Shown: piece after piece, positions 14,266 through 14,525 of the stretch | Layout of the letters: each line of letters opens with the position of its first letter | Position numbering within the stretch: the stretch's first letter is position 1 | Assembly: GCA_051881315.1 (NCBI GenBank) | Contig: JBJEPQ010000013.1 | Location: 1 to 14,525 of the forward strand | DNA: 14,525 nt | Direction: 5' to 3' | Origin: CAG-488 sp051881315 | GTDB taxonomy: Bacteria; Bacillota; Clostridia; Oscillospirales; Acutalibacteraceae | Notes under the pieces: generated by a model | Told to the model about the DNA's origin: nothing | The model's database searches: none | What the model saw: only the letters and a program-made list of their open reading frames with translations | Made by a program: the position numbers and the translations under genes

Positions 14266-14406
14266 AGCCTTCCCCTTGAGGGGAAGGTGCCGAGGAACGA
14301 GGCGGATGAGGTGTAAAAAGCTAATAACTAAGTAAAAATATAATATCATCAGACCTGCTCCACCTCATCACCGCCTACGGCGGAGCTTCCCCTCAAGGGG
14401 AAGCCT
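14266..14406. mobile_element. Palindromic MITE-like element of gut Clostridia type
   Basis: About 141 bp with inverted ends. The left end holds the palindrome CCTTCCCCTTGAGGGGAAGG (14268-14287), and the right end holds GCTTCCCCTCAAGGGGAAGC (14385-14404). Inside the ends GATGAGGTG (left) faces CACCTCATC (right). Between them are 50-odd AT-rich bases without coding capacity. Sequences of the form CTTCCCC..GGGGAAG with an inner GATGAGG are, to my knowledge, frequent intergenic repeats in gut Clostridia; exact family and mobility are not shown here. No target duplication is clear. Confidence 0.8.
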
Positions 14407-14438
14407 TGCATAGTTTCAGCAAATTTTATAGTTTTATC

Positions 14439-14480
14439 GTCTAAAGTCTGATATCTAAAATCTAACGTTTCAAGTCTTTT
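14439..14480 (+). repeat. Heptad repeats right of the MITE
   Basis: Six consecutive 7-bp units: GTCTAAA, GTCTGAT, ATCTAAA, ATCTAAC, GTTTCAA, GTCTTTT. Divergence grows towards the right end. The first two closely match the first two units of the left array. Confidence 0.65.
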
Positions 14481-14491
14481 CCAAATAAAAC

Positions 14492-14519
14492 TTGAAAAAA
14501 TATTTTGATGTGATAAAAT
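14492..14519 (+). promoter_or_regulatory. Possible promoter of a gene beyond the window
   Basis: TTGAAA (14492-14497) is followed after 16 bases by TAAAAT (14514-14519), with TG at 14511-14512 giving an extended -10. The gene it would serve is cut off by the window end. Confidence 0.45.
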
Positions 14520-14525
14520 ATTCGG

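Larger units (their letters stand above)
14154..14525. other. Gene-free right edge with repeats and an element
   Basis: No gene is present. In order the stretch holds the DUF975 terminator, three 7-bp repeat units, a palindromic MITE, six more 7-bp units, and a probable promoter for a gene beyond the window. Confidence 0.75.

Overview
The window looks like chromosomal DNA from a low-to-moderate-GC Gram-positive anaerobe of the Clostridia, most likely a gut or rumen Oscillospiraceae/Ruminococcus-like bacterium. This is inference from content. Ribosome binding sites are strong AAGGAGG-type, and sigma-A promoters have near-consensus TTGACA/TTGAAA and TATAAT boxes. Two secreted proteins end in dockerin-type modules, one of them a BspA-type leucine-rich-repeat protein, and the right edge carries a small palindromic insertion element of a kind common in gut Clostridia. 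I see no rRNA, tRNA, CRISPR array, phage gene or transposase.

Left part (1-5374). After a gene-free, AT-rich stretch with two terminator-like hairpins comes a secreted LRR/dockerin protein (637-2631) with its own promoter and terminator. Next is a monocistronic EF-G-like GTPase (2864-4903, TTG start), a paralogue-type factor with altered G3 and G4 motifs. A 470-bp intergenic region with a strong nested hairpin follows.

Middle part (5375-8981). A secreted PHP-domain (predicted metal-dependent phosphoesterase) protein with a PEGA-like domain, a dockerin and an amphipathic tail (5375-7465) converges on a small YgjV-type membrane protein (8149-7613). Between them lies a 158-bp MITE-like element whose right terminal repeat encodes the last residues and the stop codon of the YgjV-type gene. 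Divergent from that gene is a small cytosolic protein with a C-terminal zinc ribbon (8463-8981), preceded by an untranslated hydrophobic reading frame that may be a decayed N-terminus.

Right part (9090-14525). A large secreted alpha/beta-hydrolase-like protein (11072-9090) is divergent from a PAP2 phosphatase and a YifB/ComM-type AAA ATPase, which form a probable two-gene operon (11209-13420). The two divergent promoters are mirror images, with both -35 boxes inside one 11-bp inverted repeat. A DUF975 membrane protein (13497-14153) with its own promoter and terminator follows. The edge holds a palindromic MITE flanked on both sides by 7-bp-period repeats, and probably the promoter of the next gene.

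The genes do not form one obvious pathway. Three encode large secreted proteins (LRR, PHP, hydrolase), and three encode small envelope or membrane proteins. I do not see a clear new multigene system. The best leads are the secreted PHP-dockerin protein, the divergent EF-G-like GTPase, the mirrored promoter pair, the element that supplies a gene's stop codon, and the heptad repeats around the second element.
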